Assembly (NCBI GenBank): GCA_023515745.1
Contig: JALECJ010000255.1
Coordinates: 754,001-818,000, forward strand
DNA: 64,000 bases
Source: Amoeboaphelidium protococcarum
Lineage: Eukaryota > Aphelidiomycota > Aphelidea
Direction of reading: 5' to 3'
The position numbers were made by a program, and so were the translations under genes. The notes below the pieces were generated by a model. It ran no database searches. It was not told the DNA's origin and saw only the letters and a list, made by a program, of their open reading frames with translations. Positions 39,001 through 51,527 of the stretch are shown here, in pieces (position 1 is the first letter of the stretch; each line of letters starts with the position of its first letter).

Positions 39001-41792
39001 TCATGATAAATTGTAAAACTTCTACAGTCTTTCTCGCAGCGAAGGGGGAAAGTTGGAATAGTAATTGTCCCACTACGCGCCCAACATATTCTTGACACCA
39101 CTCAATATTGCTTGGAATGCGTCTCGCAAATCTTATGGAGCAGAAGGATACATTGCCACTGCATCTGCAAACCAGGAAAAGGATTTCAACAGTCCATTTG
39201 GGTTAGTCTAAATAAGTCTACAGAATCCACGGAATGCCGACTCCTTCTCAGCATTAGGCTTTGTCTGTCTTAAAGCGCGACACCATGGTTCAACTATAAC
39301 TTCCAAATTAGAGGCAATGCTCTCTGGAGAAATCAAACTTAATCTCCCAATGGTGATGGCAACATTTTCCTGCAGAATTTTTGAGCTTTCTCTATGGAAC
39401 AGAATAGCTAACAACTGATCAGTCATTGGCTTTACGTAAGGAACCATTTCCTGGCCATACTGCATGGAAATCTCACCCGCAGCCCAACAAGCGTTATTTA
39501 CAGCTGACAGATTAGTATCGACCAAATTTACGCTGCTTTACTGAATCAGGACCGGCATAATCTGTGGTAGATACTGCTTCAAAGTGGCAAAGGAATGGAT
39601 CGCCAAATCGCCGATAAGAGCAAATGCACTCTAACGAACCTCTGGAGATTCGTGGCAAATGCAATGCAGCAAAAGATCATACAGAGATGGTTAAACTCTC
39701 TAAAGTAACGAAGAGAAATTCTACTGCAGAGCTTACACTATGCCAGACACCAAATCTAAGGCCACAATCAGGAAATCAATATCAGGCTCATCCATCTGAC
39801 CTGGGTTCTACTGATGCATTGCTTACATTGTTATAGTCTACTTGATCAACTTGATACATCTCTCATAGATTGGGTGAGAGAATGGCTCAAAGCTGGAACC
39901 CAAAGCAGCGGCGACAATAGATAAACACTCCAGCAGCGGGAACAACTGTGGATCGTCATCACTCAATGTGTTCCATCGCACAATCAAAGGTGGCATCAGT
40001 AGATTGATATACTCCGGCTTCGCTAAGGCAGAACCAACACCTTCAGCAAGAGTTCCAACACTATCCAGCAAAATAGTAACATTCTTTTTCTAATAAACCT
40101 GAAACGCTTGATTGAACACCTACAAAAGCTGTGGCAGATATGGCACCATGTAATCCAACGCTTCCTCCTCAAATACTGATAAAGCACTACATGCGGCCTC
40201 TTGAACGCGCTTGTTATTGCTCAGAACGGCAGTCAGTATGGCACTAAGCAAAGGTTCAAAGTACGACGCCTTATTACTTTCGAAAGAATCAATGACAAAT
40301 CCAGTATAGCGACTTAGAGTCCAGCAAGTGATGCTCTTGACAAGCGGCTTAGGATCATTCATATTCTACAAAAGGAATGGCAGTAGCTATGGTAGGTGCG
40401 GCTGAATACCAGACATACATCCATCTGCAATGGCACCAAGAGCCAATATTCCAGCTTCACGTTATGTCCATTCCGGACTATTCATCATTTAATTCAAGAT
40501 TGGCAGGACCAGCGATAATATGGAATCACCGAATGAGGAAGCAATAGCATCCAAAGTAGCAGCAGAACACTTTCTTAAATTCCACTCTGCATAAACCTCA
40601 TCATCATCTTCTTCTTCATCCTCCTCATCGTCCTAATCAAGTTCACCCTCCTCAGCATCCTACTACTACTGCTATTTCTGACCATTCTCCACAGCGTGAG
40701 TCTTTGCTTTATGATGGCGCGGCTTGATATCTTCGGCACGATCAGGGACATTCTAATCGTCCTCATCCTAATCCAGGATCGCCAAATCATCTTCACTGTA
40801 CACCATACCTTTCAGAAGCTGTGGCAAAAGAGTCGGGAGATAGCCTTACATCGCCGTCTACAAGTTGTCCATTTCAGCAAATCTCAGCCAAAACTCACAT
40901 GCTTCCAGAGATACACTCTCCTCCTAGTCTTTCATCGCAAAAAGCATAAACTCTGCAATACTGTTCATCTGCGGCAAAAGAATATCCGCCTTATTGTCCA
41001 AGAGCATGACAAACGCTTGACACACAAGTCGTCTGACTTCACCAGCAGTATCTTGAGCTCTAGCTGACAATGCCTGAATATAAGGGCCCATAAATTCATT
41101 AAACAACACATCCGACTACCAGATAATGAACTAATTCACAGAATTGAGCGCAAATGTTCGCACTTTCATATTCTACGATCCAGAGAATTAGATCAAGATG
41201 GGCAATAGCTGCCTCACCAAGTCAGGAGCCTGTTCAGTCAACATCTGGCCAGAGTCCTCGCAAATCTTGGATAAAGAACTGAACGCTCCCTCAACCGTAT
41301 TATCATCCTTGGACTGAACAAGCTGCACTAAATTACCCAACAAGTCCGGCCATTGCTACAGACCAATTTTACTCACCAGAGTAGTGATCACAATACCGAC
41401 AGTTCCTCTCACTAGAGGTAGAGGATCTCCCAATGAATGGACAGCACATTGCTTAATAAATGATAAATCTTCGGAAATCTGAGTGCCAATAGAGCGAATG
41501 TTATTCTTCAAAATCAATCCAGCGGCAGCACGCACCTGAGGACTCTCCTGCTTCAACTGCGTTAAAATATGGATCAAATAATTATTGTACTGAGGTACGG
41601 AAGTTTGAAATTCATCCAACTTCTACATAAAAGTGATAGTGTTAATAAATATTAACATACATATGCATTTAACAACTAAAATGATATTCAATTTACCTTG
41701 CGCACCTGCATTTAAATGGCATTATTAGGCGAGTCTGCATTATGCAAGACCTGCAGGACAGTGTTTAGTACTTACTCATTAGCTTGCCACAT
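39001..41792 (-). CDS. TNPO1: Transportin (karyopherin beta-2, Kap104 type)
   Basis: Nuclear import receptor for PY-NLS cargo such as RNA-binding and ribosomal proteins; HEAT-repeat superhelix controlled by Ran-GTP. Exon 1 is 41792-41697, a 74-nt intron is at 41623-41696 (GTAAAT..TATGTAG), and exon 2 is 41622-39001; total 905 residues, near the family size. Seen: N-terminal QYNNYLIHILTQ and VRAAAGLILKNNIR, internal EVYAEWNLRKCSAATLDAIA after a very acidic loop (H8 loop, runs of D/E near residue 360), WTLSRYTGF, NNACWAAGEISMQYG, and the C-terminal FADAVAMYPSAPQDLRDAF and LRERLQKFY. The acidic H8 loop distinguishes it from importin-beta1. Confidence 0.93.
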
Positions 41793-42079
41793 TGTATACT
41801 AATTATTAACGTCAAATATCCCCACTTATTATTACTATAAGAGGGCAATAAATAGTATTTCAAGAGACGCGACGTAGAAATAATCGCTTGAATGAACGAA
41901 AGGAACGATCTCCTTCGCTAAGGTTGACATTACGCAGAACGAAACTGAAATTGCAAACGACACCGATGGGCTTATCACGTTGAAAGAAAATGTTAATCCC
42001 TCTTAGACAAAGACTAACTATGAATTCGGGAAACATTAATTTGAAATCATCATTCATTTTATACGCATGCGTCTGATAT
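41793..42079. other. Short intergenic, transportin upstream
   Basis: A 65-codon minus frame starting ATG 42057 ends near 41860; no motif, most likely chance in a one-stop code. GACGCGACG near 41867. Confidence 0.4.
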
Positions 42080-43247
42080 TCAATTCTTTCGTATACGATT
42101 TAAACGATGTCTTAACTCTTCATCGCGAGGGTCGACACTTGTTCTCCTTGAATTTGGTTCTGATGCAGCAGTGGATGTTAGCACGTACAACGTATCTCCA
42201 TCCTTGATACTCAACTACTCCAACGTAGCATTGAACTTTAACGGTTCAAATTCGTTAGTGCCACCGTTCAACTTACCAATCTTGAAGGGTTTCACTGTGC
42301 CAATCTAGTTATCCTTTTGCACCTACTCTGATGGAGTCCAGCATAGATCCAACTGACCGGAAACGTAAGAGTCAGCCACAATTTTGCGTTTCAAATCATC
42401 AATTTTGAATGTTGAAACACTGAATGGTTTCTCGGGCACAGAGTTTCCTGATTGAGCACTTTTACTGATGTCATTTAACACCACAATTACGCCTTCATCA
42501 TCACTAGTTTAGTCCAATGATTTAATAATAAGTGAGTAAGGCGCCACAACTTCCGGCTAATTGAAATATGTTCGCTTCTCTTTTCCTAGAGCCTGAGCCA
42601 TGATGGCTTGTAATTCCATCTTCTTCATTTTAGCACCCAGCATCTCCATGTCAGCGCCACCACCTGATTAATACTGGGGTCCATCGTCAACGTCTCCCAC
42701 TCCGTCTTCATCCAGGAGGCCATCAACACACCCACGCAGACTATCTTCAAAATGGTCGATTGCTCCAGATCGCATACCCATCCTGTTTTCTCTCCTCTCC
42801 AGGCCACCAAAAGTTTCGTAAGCATTAGCATACGACCACGCTTTAACACCTTCCACTTCAGCCTGATTAACTTTATGATCAGAAATCAGAGTTTGCGTCT
42901 TGAGCTCAAGATTGCAAGAGTGAGTCAAATTTCGATGTTACAAGCTGCGAAATTTCTATATTTGCTATGCCACTAGCTGGGCACTCACCAGATCGCCCTT
43001 CTTCAACAGCCGTTTACATTCGGCAAGCATCGTCTTCTCTTTGCGCTCCAATGCCATTCTGTCACGTGCAAGCTCTCTCTAATTCTTATCAGCGTGTACT
43101 TTAGCATCCTTCAATCTGCCTACAAAGTATAAAGTAATAATCAAGTTGCGATATGTTGATATATTAATACTTACGATCACGCAGTCTCATGCTCGTTGAG
43201 TTCACACTTGACACGTTGAAGATACCACCAAACATTGAACCATTCAT
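42080..43247 (-). CDS. ESCRT-III (CHMP2/Vps2-like) protein with extra C-terminal domain
   Basis: Membrane-remodelling filament subunit. Exon 1 is 43247-43175, intron 43120-43174 (55 nt, GTAAGT..TTTGTAG), exon 2 is 43119-42080; 370 residues. The N-terminal ~200 residues have the basic Snf7 core: RELARDRMALERKEKTMLAE, KRLLKKGDLVSAQLVAQQIQ, a third helix, and an acidic helix with DSLRGCVDGLLDEDG resembling the alpha-4/5 region of Vps2/CHMP2. After residue ~215 an additional ~150 residues follow, ending with a beta-rich segment containing LEQLSIKDGDTLYVL, which looks like the end of a ubiquitin-like fold, then a basic tail. Classical ESCRT-III proteins stop near 220 residues, so the extension is unusual. 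Confidence 0.75.
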
Positions 43248-43758
43248 TTTATCTAGTCGATATATTTTTTTATCTCCTGGTTTGCTTGCTAGTTGTAGAA
43301 ATTTGAATAGATTTTAGAAATAAAAGATGGTGGTCTTTTAATGTAAAACGTGGATATGGTTATATTTATCTCCCTAGCAATGCTGTTGTGAGGTGTTATT
43401 CTGCGCCATTCGATTAATGGTCACTCGACCACAGTACGTCAAACTTATGGGTAATTGGTACGGACATTACCATAAATAGATTACCAGTAGTCATTTGAAG
43501 CACTGACATCTTTGTTTCAACTTTTCATTTGAACTTTTGAGAGGATATGTCACCTCACCACTGTCGTCAACCGCATTTATACTATACTAGCATGGCATGG
43601 TCGTAATTTTGATTTGACAATTGAATGTCGCCCAGACTTGGATTATTGTAGTACCATGTGCTTAAATGAGTCGAGTGGTACGCAAATTATTCACAACATT
43701 TTCTTCAATCACCTTTACCGTCTTCTTTTGTTATAGTTTCTGAGCCGAGTTAGTCGCG
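43248..43758. other. Intergenic between divergent ESCRT-III and gephyrin-type genes
   Basis: About 510 bp shared upstream region. No strong repeat, tRNA or GC box noticed. Confidence 0.5.
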
Positions 43759-45783
43759 ATGGAGCCATTTAAGATCGCCACTTTGATCATATCAGATCGT
43801 GCAGTCTCTGATGTCTAATATGATTAAACTTCAGAAAAAATTAAGGAATGGTTGAATGAATGTCTCTAAAATAAAATGCCTTTTAGAATAGGATGCTAGA
43901 CTCAATGCCCAGATGATAACAGTTAAATCAGTGCGCGCATATTGGATTTGGTAAATGAAGGATATGACTGGATAGTCACTTCTGGTGGAACTGGCGCTAG
44001 TATTAGAGATGTCACTCCCGAGTCTGTGCTACCGTTGCTGGATAAGCGATTCGACGCGCTTGAGTAGCACATTAATTAACAGTCACTGAAGCATACTCCG
44101 TTCGCCGTTCTCAGTAGAATTGTATGCGGGCTGATATTGACGCGTTCCAAATCCAACGGATGCTTGATCACTTGCTTCCCGGGTAAACCAAAGGCTGTCG
44201 TAGAGTGCCTTGATGCGTTGGTCACCTTTGAGAATTCTGGCGGTAATAGCTAAACCAATTTCAAGGTTCTTAATCATTTATTAAACTTTTGTCGCGGGTC
44301 AATGGAGCGTAAGTTTCATCACGGTATGGAATCATCATCAGTTGTAACGTCTGAACTCAACTTGAACGCAAAAAATACGGGTGATGAAGGGTGTTCTTGT
44401 GGTATTCAAGTTGAGGTTGTAGATAACAGAGCTGATGGGTTGCGATAAGTGTCAAAGTATCCGATGGTTGAGCTTACTCACGTTTTGTAGAAATTGCGAG
44501 ATGAACTTACTGCTTTGTAAAGACATCGCTCTATGGCCAAAAAGGTGGTAGACGTATCTTTGCTAAAAACTGGAGATGTTCTTAGTGAGGATGTGTTGTC
44601 TTAATTAAATATCCCGCCTGTCGACGTGTCTCGAATGGATGGATATGCAGTAAAGTTACCAATAGATTCTAGCGTATAGTATAATGTAGTTGGTGAGGTG
44701 AATTCGGTGTAACTGAGTTCGAAGCCTGGTATCAAACAATCATCTAGAGATATCATCAAAGTTGCCACTGGCGTTCCTATCCCTGAAGGGACTGACGCTG
44801 TGATTCCGGTTGAGTATGCGTCGGTTCAGTGCGTTGACAATAAGACGCGAGTAACGTTTGATTAATCTGCTGTTAATTAGATATAAAGAGGAAGTCATAT
44901 TAGAAAGAAAGGTAGCGATCTGAGTCGTGGATAGTTGGTGTTGGCCAAAGGGTAGATGACATCTAGGAGTGGTGGGGAAGTTGGCCTACTGCATGGAAGT
45001 GGAGTCTCTTCTGTGTCCGTTTATGAATCAATTAAAGTTGGAGTTTTATCGAGTGGCAGTGAAATCATGGCGGCAGATAATGATTAGAATAATGGCTCAT
45101 TTCAGGTAAGAGATAGTAATAGACCAATGCTTCTGCATGCATTATAATAAAATCATGGAATTGTCGCACTTGATCTTGGACTTGTGGCGGATGATCGTCA
45201 GATTTTAATACAAGCAATTGAAGATGGTCTCTCTCAGTGTGATGTGTTAATTTCTACAGGCGGTGTTTCAATGGGGGATTATGATTTAATTAAGCCGATT
45301 CTAGAATCTATGAGAGGTGTTGAGTTGATCTGTGGAAGAATCAATATAAAGCCGGGCCTTCCAACTACTGTCGCTATATGTAGACGGTCTGAATTTGGTA
45401 CTGCCAAATTTATTTTCGCGTTACCTGGTAATCCTGTTAGTGCTCTCACAATGTTCCATGTAATTGTAGACCCCTTTGTAAATGATTTGTATCGTTAATC
45501 TGATACTCAGTTAAAGCCTATGATTGATCGCCTTAACAGTGAGGACAGCGAAAGTATAAAAGTTAGTGAAGAGTTTGCTCGTGATAAGACTCGCCCAGAA
45601 GTTGTTCGCTTAACTCGGAATGATAAGAGCGCGACTTTTAGAACGACTGGAGTACAAGTCAGCAGTCGATTGCAGAGTTGGGTGGCAGTCGATGCATTGG
45701 CGCTAGTACCGAGCTAACTTTAGGCCGGTAATGCCTCAGTTTAAAAAGGTTCTCTCTTGAGGTTGATTAAACGGTTTGATTGA
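43759..45783 (+). CDS. Molybdenum cofactor synthesis fusion, Mog-Moe (gephyrin type)
   Basis: Bifunctional last steps of Moco synthesis: adenylation of molybdopterin (Mog/G domain) and molybdate insertion (Moe/E domain). Single exon, 674 residues, ATG to TGA. G domain: IATLIISDRAVSD, VTSGGTGASIRDVTPES, FAVLSRIVCGL, CFPGKPKAVVECLDAL. Linker of ~90 residues. E domain: SRMDGYAVK, KVATGVPIPEGTDAVIPVE, LISTGGVSMGDYDLIKPIL, FALPGNPVSALTMFHVI. G before E is the order of animal gephyrin and fungal CnxE, opposite to plant Cnx1. Presence implies molybdoenzymes such as nitrate reductase or sulphite oxidase. Some metal-binding residues were not checked individually. Confidence 0.93.
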
Positions 45784-45864
45784 AATCCGTGTGACTTACT
45801 TGCGATATTAAAGAAGCTGAAATAGAATGTGAGCTAATAAACTAATATTTTAATGTGCATCTGC

Positions 45865-47365
45865 TCATTCTCTCTTACTACTACTTTCACTCAGACCACA
45901 GTTGATTAACCACACCTTGTTGTCTATATCCAAGAAAACATGTTCGATTGAATATCGCCATGAACAACACCAAATTACTCTATAAGCCCCAAAAATATCG
46001 TCCAGCTAAGGCTTGATTTCTTGAGGCTCAACATGGTCACCATCAATTGCATTCCCATAACGTTAAAGCCGTTCACTTCGTCCATGAAAGTACAGTTCTG
46101 GAATACAATCACACTGCAACTCTTGTAGAACGTCATAGACTTTATATTCATTCTTCATCATTTTATGACCAACATGGTTCTTAGGGTCATAAATCTTGAC
46201 CGCCATGTCGAAACCGTCAACATTCCATTTTTATACTTATCCGCATTTTCCGCCGCCAATGGAAATGACACAATCCAAGCTAGATATACTAAAACCAGCA
46301 GATAAGCAGTTTATAGCATTTGATCGAGTATTATATGGATGATAAGATGAGGGCACGGAGAAAGACTTTCGAGGAGATGAGGGGGTAGACTCAGGCGATG
46401 CGTTTCGATGAGTGGTTGGCTTCCATCAGCGACAACAAGTAACAAAAGCCGCGGAGGACAGATAAGCAATCATAAGGCTCAGATATAAAAAGAGATCCAG
46501 CATGAGGGCGATAAAGAAACCAAGTCCTCCCATATGTAGTCAGAGCTGCATAGCGGAGATTGTTGATACTTAAATAAGTGTATACTCGAGTTATGTCGTC
46601 AAAAATACTCTTCCCTGCTCTCAGAGGACCTTCTCCAGATTCATATAACGCGTCATCATGCCACCAATCTATCAAACTCTCTCCATCAGGAGGTGTAGGT
46701 AAATCCCAAATCGTCTTCACTTCAACGAAGGAATAAGGAATGTTCGTCTTATCTTAATTTTCTTTACAAGCAATATAATCTGGTACACCTTTAAATTCCA
46801 GTATTTGGGTAGCAGTAAACTTTATGTCAGATCCAATATCCTTGAGAAAAAAGTTCATCATGCGTATAATGTTACTATGAACATAGTGGTCAACGATTTT
46901 CTCCGCTTATATCGGCTCTTCGACAGAGTGAAAACTCCGGCGATCAACAACCAAATTCTCAGGATATTAAAACTGATCAGCCTAAACAGAGAAATCAGAC
47001 CACAATTTCACTTCCTAAGGAATTCTAGGATTGGCTCTTGAAGTACTAGATCTATTGGCAGGTTGTTCGTCATAAGTCACGGGCGGCAACGCGAGATTAA
47101 GAAAGTCATTCGCGGTGAACGGAGGCGGAGCAGATGCAGAGACCGCAGACCCAAGTATCTTCAATTATTCCATCAAATCTATTTCATTACTCCTTAAATT
47201 ATTGATCAAGACGGTATGCGGCTACAACAGTATAAATTACTGCTGTGTTTCATCCCCACCGACTAAATCCTTCACCATCTATTAAGCATGAACAAATTTC
47301 TTTTCAGCCTCAACGATTTCCAGACGCACGGTGGCCAACTTCTTTTCAATTTGTTATCTGTTCAT
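45865..47365 (-). pseudogene. Decayed effector-like nuclease-plus-kinase gene
   Basis: From ATG 47365 a frame stays open for ~330 codons (coiled-coil start NRQQIEKKLATVRLEIVEAE, then a domain with GVPDYIACKE and IPYSFVEVK, the D...ExK layout of PD-(D/E)XK nucleases, and LTTYGRTWFLYRP) before a TGA near 46391. A kinase-like half then continues in other frames: IGGGKCGQVQKW with MAVKIYD, later FGVVHGDIQSN and VWLINCGLSE, spread over alternating frames with at least three shifts. Nuclease-kinase fusions of this sort occur in Crinkler-like effectors and in fungal families often called fungal-type kinases. DFG is replaced by NCG. Neighbouring genes are clean, so decay rather than poor sequence is likely. 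Confidence 0.7.
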
Positions 47366-47713
47366 CCGAGTAAGTCAATTATGATTAGATAGTAAAGTAT
47401 TTGATCTGGAAGATTTTTTTATACTGTATGCAATATGTGAAATCAACTACGGAAAAGTGTAGATAAATTAAAAAAATGGAACTTCAACTCTGAAACAACT
47501 TATCGACTTTTGGGCACTTGGATCTCACGCAATTCTCTTTTTATCTTCTTTCTCGCTCTCTTCCCTTGTCCTTTTCACGTTGGTGCTCGAGATAGATCTT
47601 TCTTCGTTCCCCTTTTCTTCCCTTTGGAGACTCAGTGTACTTTTGACACTTAGCAGGGTGATTGATTAGAAGACTATAGGTTGTTATTCATTAATAGATT
47701 ATTGAACGTGAGT
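47366..47713. promoter_or_regulatory. CT-rich upstream region of the V-ATPase H gene
   Basis: Pyrimidine-rich run at about 47540-47620 (CTTCTTTCTCGCTCTCTTCCC), the complement of the GA tracts seen upstream of other genes. No gene supported. Confidence 0.4.
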
Positions 47714-49405
47714 ATGGATAATTCTTAGAATTCAACCACTTAAAGTGAGGCGAACAAGTATCAATTTCGAGAGTTTATGCTTTCAGGTGTAACATGTTAC
47801 TACTTGATTGAAGAGGGGAGAAGTGTTCGGTAGAAACCCAGTGTGTCGTGGGAGGCTTTCCACACTGCGAATATGATTACCGATGCAGAGTATGACAAGA
47901 TTATAAAGTATGCCAAGTTCAGTGTTGGTCACCAGCCTATTGAGCGGTGTATTGAAGATGCTGCACTTGCTAAAGGAATCGACGTTCTGAGTCTCGGCTA
48001 GTCTGGCAATGGTTCAAGCGCTAGCTCTTCTGCTGATAATAATTCTGGAAATAATTAAGCAGTGGTACCAGAGATTGAGGAGTATTTTACATTATTGATT
48101 AGCTTCATGTAAAAGATTGTTCGTGTCGATACTTTGCAGCAGGTGCTGGTACACATGGACGATGTTCTGTATGGTGCAGCGATATCCCCGGCCCTTGTAC
48201 ACCGGCTGAGCCAACTTAGTAGTGCATCTACTCTATTCTCTCTCTTATTGAAGTTAATGCTCAAGGATGACACTTTTGTCTAGTTGTAGAGCTGTAAGCT
48301 GTTTGTCGATCTCCTTTCGCTGTGGCCCAAGTCTGTTGCCGAGTCAAAGTTGACTGAATTTCTGAGATGGAACATGTCTCAGGTTCGTCAGTTCTTGTAG
48401 AGTGGAGCGAGTGGTTACGGGAGTAATTTGAAGATTAGCAGTCAGATTGATGTTTATCTTCAGTCGTTGGCCGCCGTATTGCGTCAGTCTAAGAATCGCA
48501 AATTCTTTTGGGATATGACTAAAGGTGGTGATGTCCTGGCAGAGTTGTTGCAGCGGTCTGCACCTGGTGGATCAAAAGAGGATTCGCAGTTTAAGAATCC
48601 TCAGCTATAGTATCAGGTTATTGTCTGTATTTGGTTATTGACTCTGAATCAGTCTATTGCAGTTCAGTTCTAGACACAGTATAATATCATCCCGACTCTG
48701 GTTGACATTACCAGAAGCTCTATAAAGGAGAAGGTGGTACGCGTTTGCTTGTCTGTGATGAGAAATATGTTGAGCTTTGCAATGAGCCAGTCGTCTTCAG
48801 GCAAGATTATCACTGATGGATAATCAGGCGGTGTAGATATTGATGGTGTTGGTGCTGGTAGTGGTGAGGATAAGTTGACTAATAGAAAAGTTCACGATGC
48901 TCCAGCATAGACTGGTATTATATCCGCATTTGTTGGCACCAAGTCTGCCACTATGGTTGATTATCTCCTATCGAGAAAGTGGTCAGATGAGGATATTGTC
49001 ACTGATTTGAAATGGTTCAAGGAGCAATTGAGTATTGTGATATCTTCCCTCACCGCTTGGGACGAGTACATTAGTGAGCTGCGGTCTCAGCGTCTCGATT
49101 GGAGTCCCGTGCATGACAGCGAAAAGTTGTGGAAGCAGAATGCATACAAATTGCTTGATAACAATGCAGAGCTGTTAAAGTTGTTGGTTTCCTGTCTACA
49201 ATAGAGCACTGAGAGTGTTCGTCTGGCCGTTGCCTGCCATGATGTTGCCAAATTTCTCAAGTACTGTGCCAAGCAGGGTAAGAAGTAGTTGTAGTCGCTT
49301 GGAGCTAAGGAGCGTATCATGGAGTTGATGTCTAATAGTGATAGCGAGGTGCGGTATTATGCTCTCATGGCCACCCAGCAATATATGCAGAGTGTTCTGG
49401 AATGA
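47714..49405 (+). CDS. VMA13: V-type proton ATPase subunit H
   Basis: Regulatory V1 subunit that links V1 to Vo and controls ATP hydrolysis. Single exon, 563 residues, ATG to TGA. ARM-like repeats; diagnostic C-terminal block RLDWSPVHDSEKLWKQNA, LLDNNAELLKLLVSCL, VRLAVACHDVAKFLKY and EVRYYALMATQQYM. N-terminal VSWEAFHTANMITDAEYDKI also matches the family. A Gly/Ser/Asp insert near residue 370 replaces a loop. Slightly longer than animal (483) and yeast (478) proteins because of low-complexity inserts. A stretch near residue 30-45 might include a tiny intron, but it is in frame and contains no TGA. Confidence 0.93.
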
Positions 49406-49658
49406 TTTCATATACAGACATGGATTTTTAAAGTGTACGGTCATCATTGGAAGTCTGATTTATTTTACGCTGAATATTAAAGCAGGTATGGTATGCTATA
49501 ATCCTTCAGTAGAATGATATTGCGAGAAAATAAATGAGGAAATTTCATTATAATTAAATAGAGCTTCAGTTTAATTAATCGCGAACACTTACACTATGAA
49601 TGGCCGACTGCTCAAAAGTGAGCCGAAGGCCAGCACTCAAAAGATTGTACAATAAAAA

Positions 49659-51527
49659 TCACTTTAAATTGACATTGCCTTCCAAAGACACAAAACTAGA
49701 TTAGCTTCCCTAACTGCTATTTTCACACTGTCTTCCATTAGTCTATAATCTACCAGAGGACGGCGAATCGCCATTGAGGAGGGAATGCTCATTTCTATCA
49801 AACACTTACTACTGGAGGTTTAATTTATGACCATTCTGTGCTTGATTCGACTGCTTCTTCAATTGCTTCAGATATTCCTTGGCGCAATCTTGATTGATAG
49901 TGTTGTTGGCTATCATTTACTGAGCCACAGCATCCACCAAGTCAGGCAGCGATCCTGCACTGAGAGCGATATTACGAGCATGCATAGCCATATGACCTCG
50001 CTAGATTCCCTCAGTGACAAGTGCACGCAAAGCACCGAAATTCTGAGCCAGGCCAACACAGGCCAGAATTTAGGCAAAAGTCTTACAGTCAGGATTATTC
50101 ATCAAACCGAGACAATACTTATGCGCCGGATTAGACGTAATCGCACCACCAACGACACCAACTTGAAGTGGAAGAGTAATCTCACCTTCCAAATACTACT
50201 TTCCCGAATGAGAATCAGTAATCAACCTATACTCCGTCAGACAGCGATACTACTACTGCTTACTATTGACATCTGATGTTAAAGATACAATAGTGGATGC
50301 GTATGCATGAATACCAGCTTCTAATGCACGCCAGTCCTATCCACAAGCAACAGCTACAGCATCAATACCATTCATTATACCCTTATTGTGAGTAACTGCC
50401 CGCTGAATGTCCAATTTGGCCCACTCGTTAGCATCAATGATTCTTTATGCCGCCTCCAGACCAGAAAATGATTTATATGCAACATTAGCAACATCCACCT
50501 TGAACCTAGCAGTTACCAATCTATTAGGTGCAAAATTAGAGAGAATGCAGATCATAACATGCGCATTATATTTCGAGGATACCATGTAATTAATGTACGG
50601 CTTCAGTCCCTCAAGCATATCATTGACCGTATTGGCTCCCATAGATTCTTACACGTCAACAGTGATAGTGAGAGTCACCTTATCTGCACTGAGCACCTTC
50701 ACTTTACCGCCGACAACTCCACCACCGCGCTTGATCAGATTAGGACGACACTTGCTCTAAGCCTACTATAATATATTGTCCATTTCAGATAGAAGCAGAG
50801 CTTGAACATCAGAAGCAATATCCTCTTAATGACACTTGATCAGGATCTAGCCATCAATGACATTACGTTCAAATGAGCAGAAAGCCTCCATCCCAATCGA
50901 TTCCGGAAGAGTACCATCAATAGGCACGGGATTCAAAGGACCAGAAGAGTCATCATGACATAGAGTCTTGAAAGAGAAACTCAGCGCAGCCACCACGGAA
51001 GGTTCTTCAATAGCCATCGGCACAACAAAGCGCTGACCATTCATAATTAGATGGAAGCTGAGGCCAAGAGGAAGCCCCAACACACCGACACAGTTCTCAA
51101 TCATCTTCTCCAAAATCTGCACGTCAACAGTACTGAGTGGAAATTCCTAATAAAAAGAGTTGCCAGACAAACTGCTACTACTGCTGCTACTTCTCGCAAC
51201 ACTAGCACTTGAATGCGCAGGTGAAGCAGAATATTGAGACTCTTCAACCACGCTACTCTTCTCAAACTCTTCATCACTATTACTATTGGACACAGTACTA
51301 GCACGCTTACTTACAATGCCATTACTAACACTCTTATGACTATTGTTATTACCAGTGCAATCAAGATCGTCCAGATCATCACCCATCATCGATGAAGACG
51401 ACGACGACTCCACCTGGCTAAAGAGATTGGGATACTGCTATGCCACCAAAGCCTGCCTCTCTTTCAAGGTCTTTTTGTAGAATCCTTTCCAAATGTAGGC
51501 AGACATGTCCTCTATTCTCTTGGTCAT
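49659..51527 (-). CDS. HMG-CoA reductase, class II (bacterial type)
   Basis: Interconverts HMG-CoA and mevalonate. Single exon, 622 residues, ATG 51527 to TGA 49659. Class II signatures: [20 protein letters not shown] (catalytic Glu, about residue 143), [40 protein letters not shown] (catalytic Lys), [16 protein letters not shown] (catalytic Asp), [45 protein letters not shown] (catalytic His). All four catalytic residues are present. There is no sterol-sensing domain or membrane segment, unlike the class I enzyme of animals and fungi. A ~100-residue Ser/Asn-rich insert follows [12 protein letters not shown], and a ~60-residue Gln/Ser tail ends the protein. In-frame UAR codons show it is adapted to the host code. 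Confidence 0.92.
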
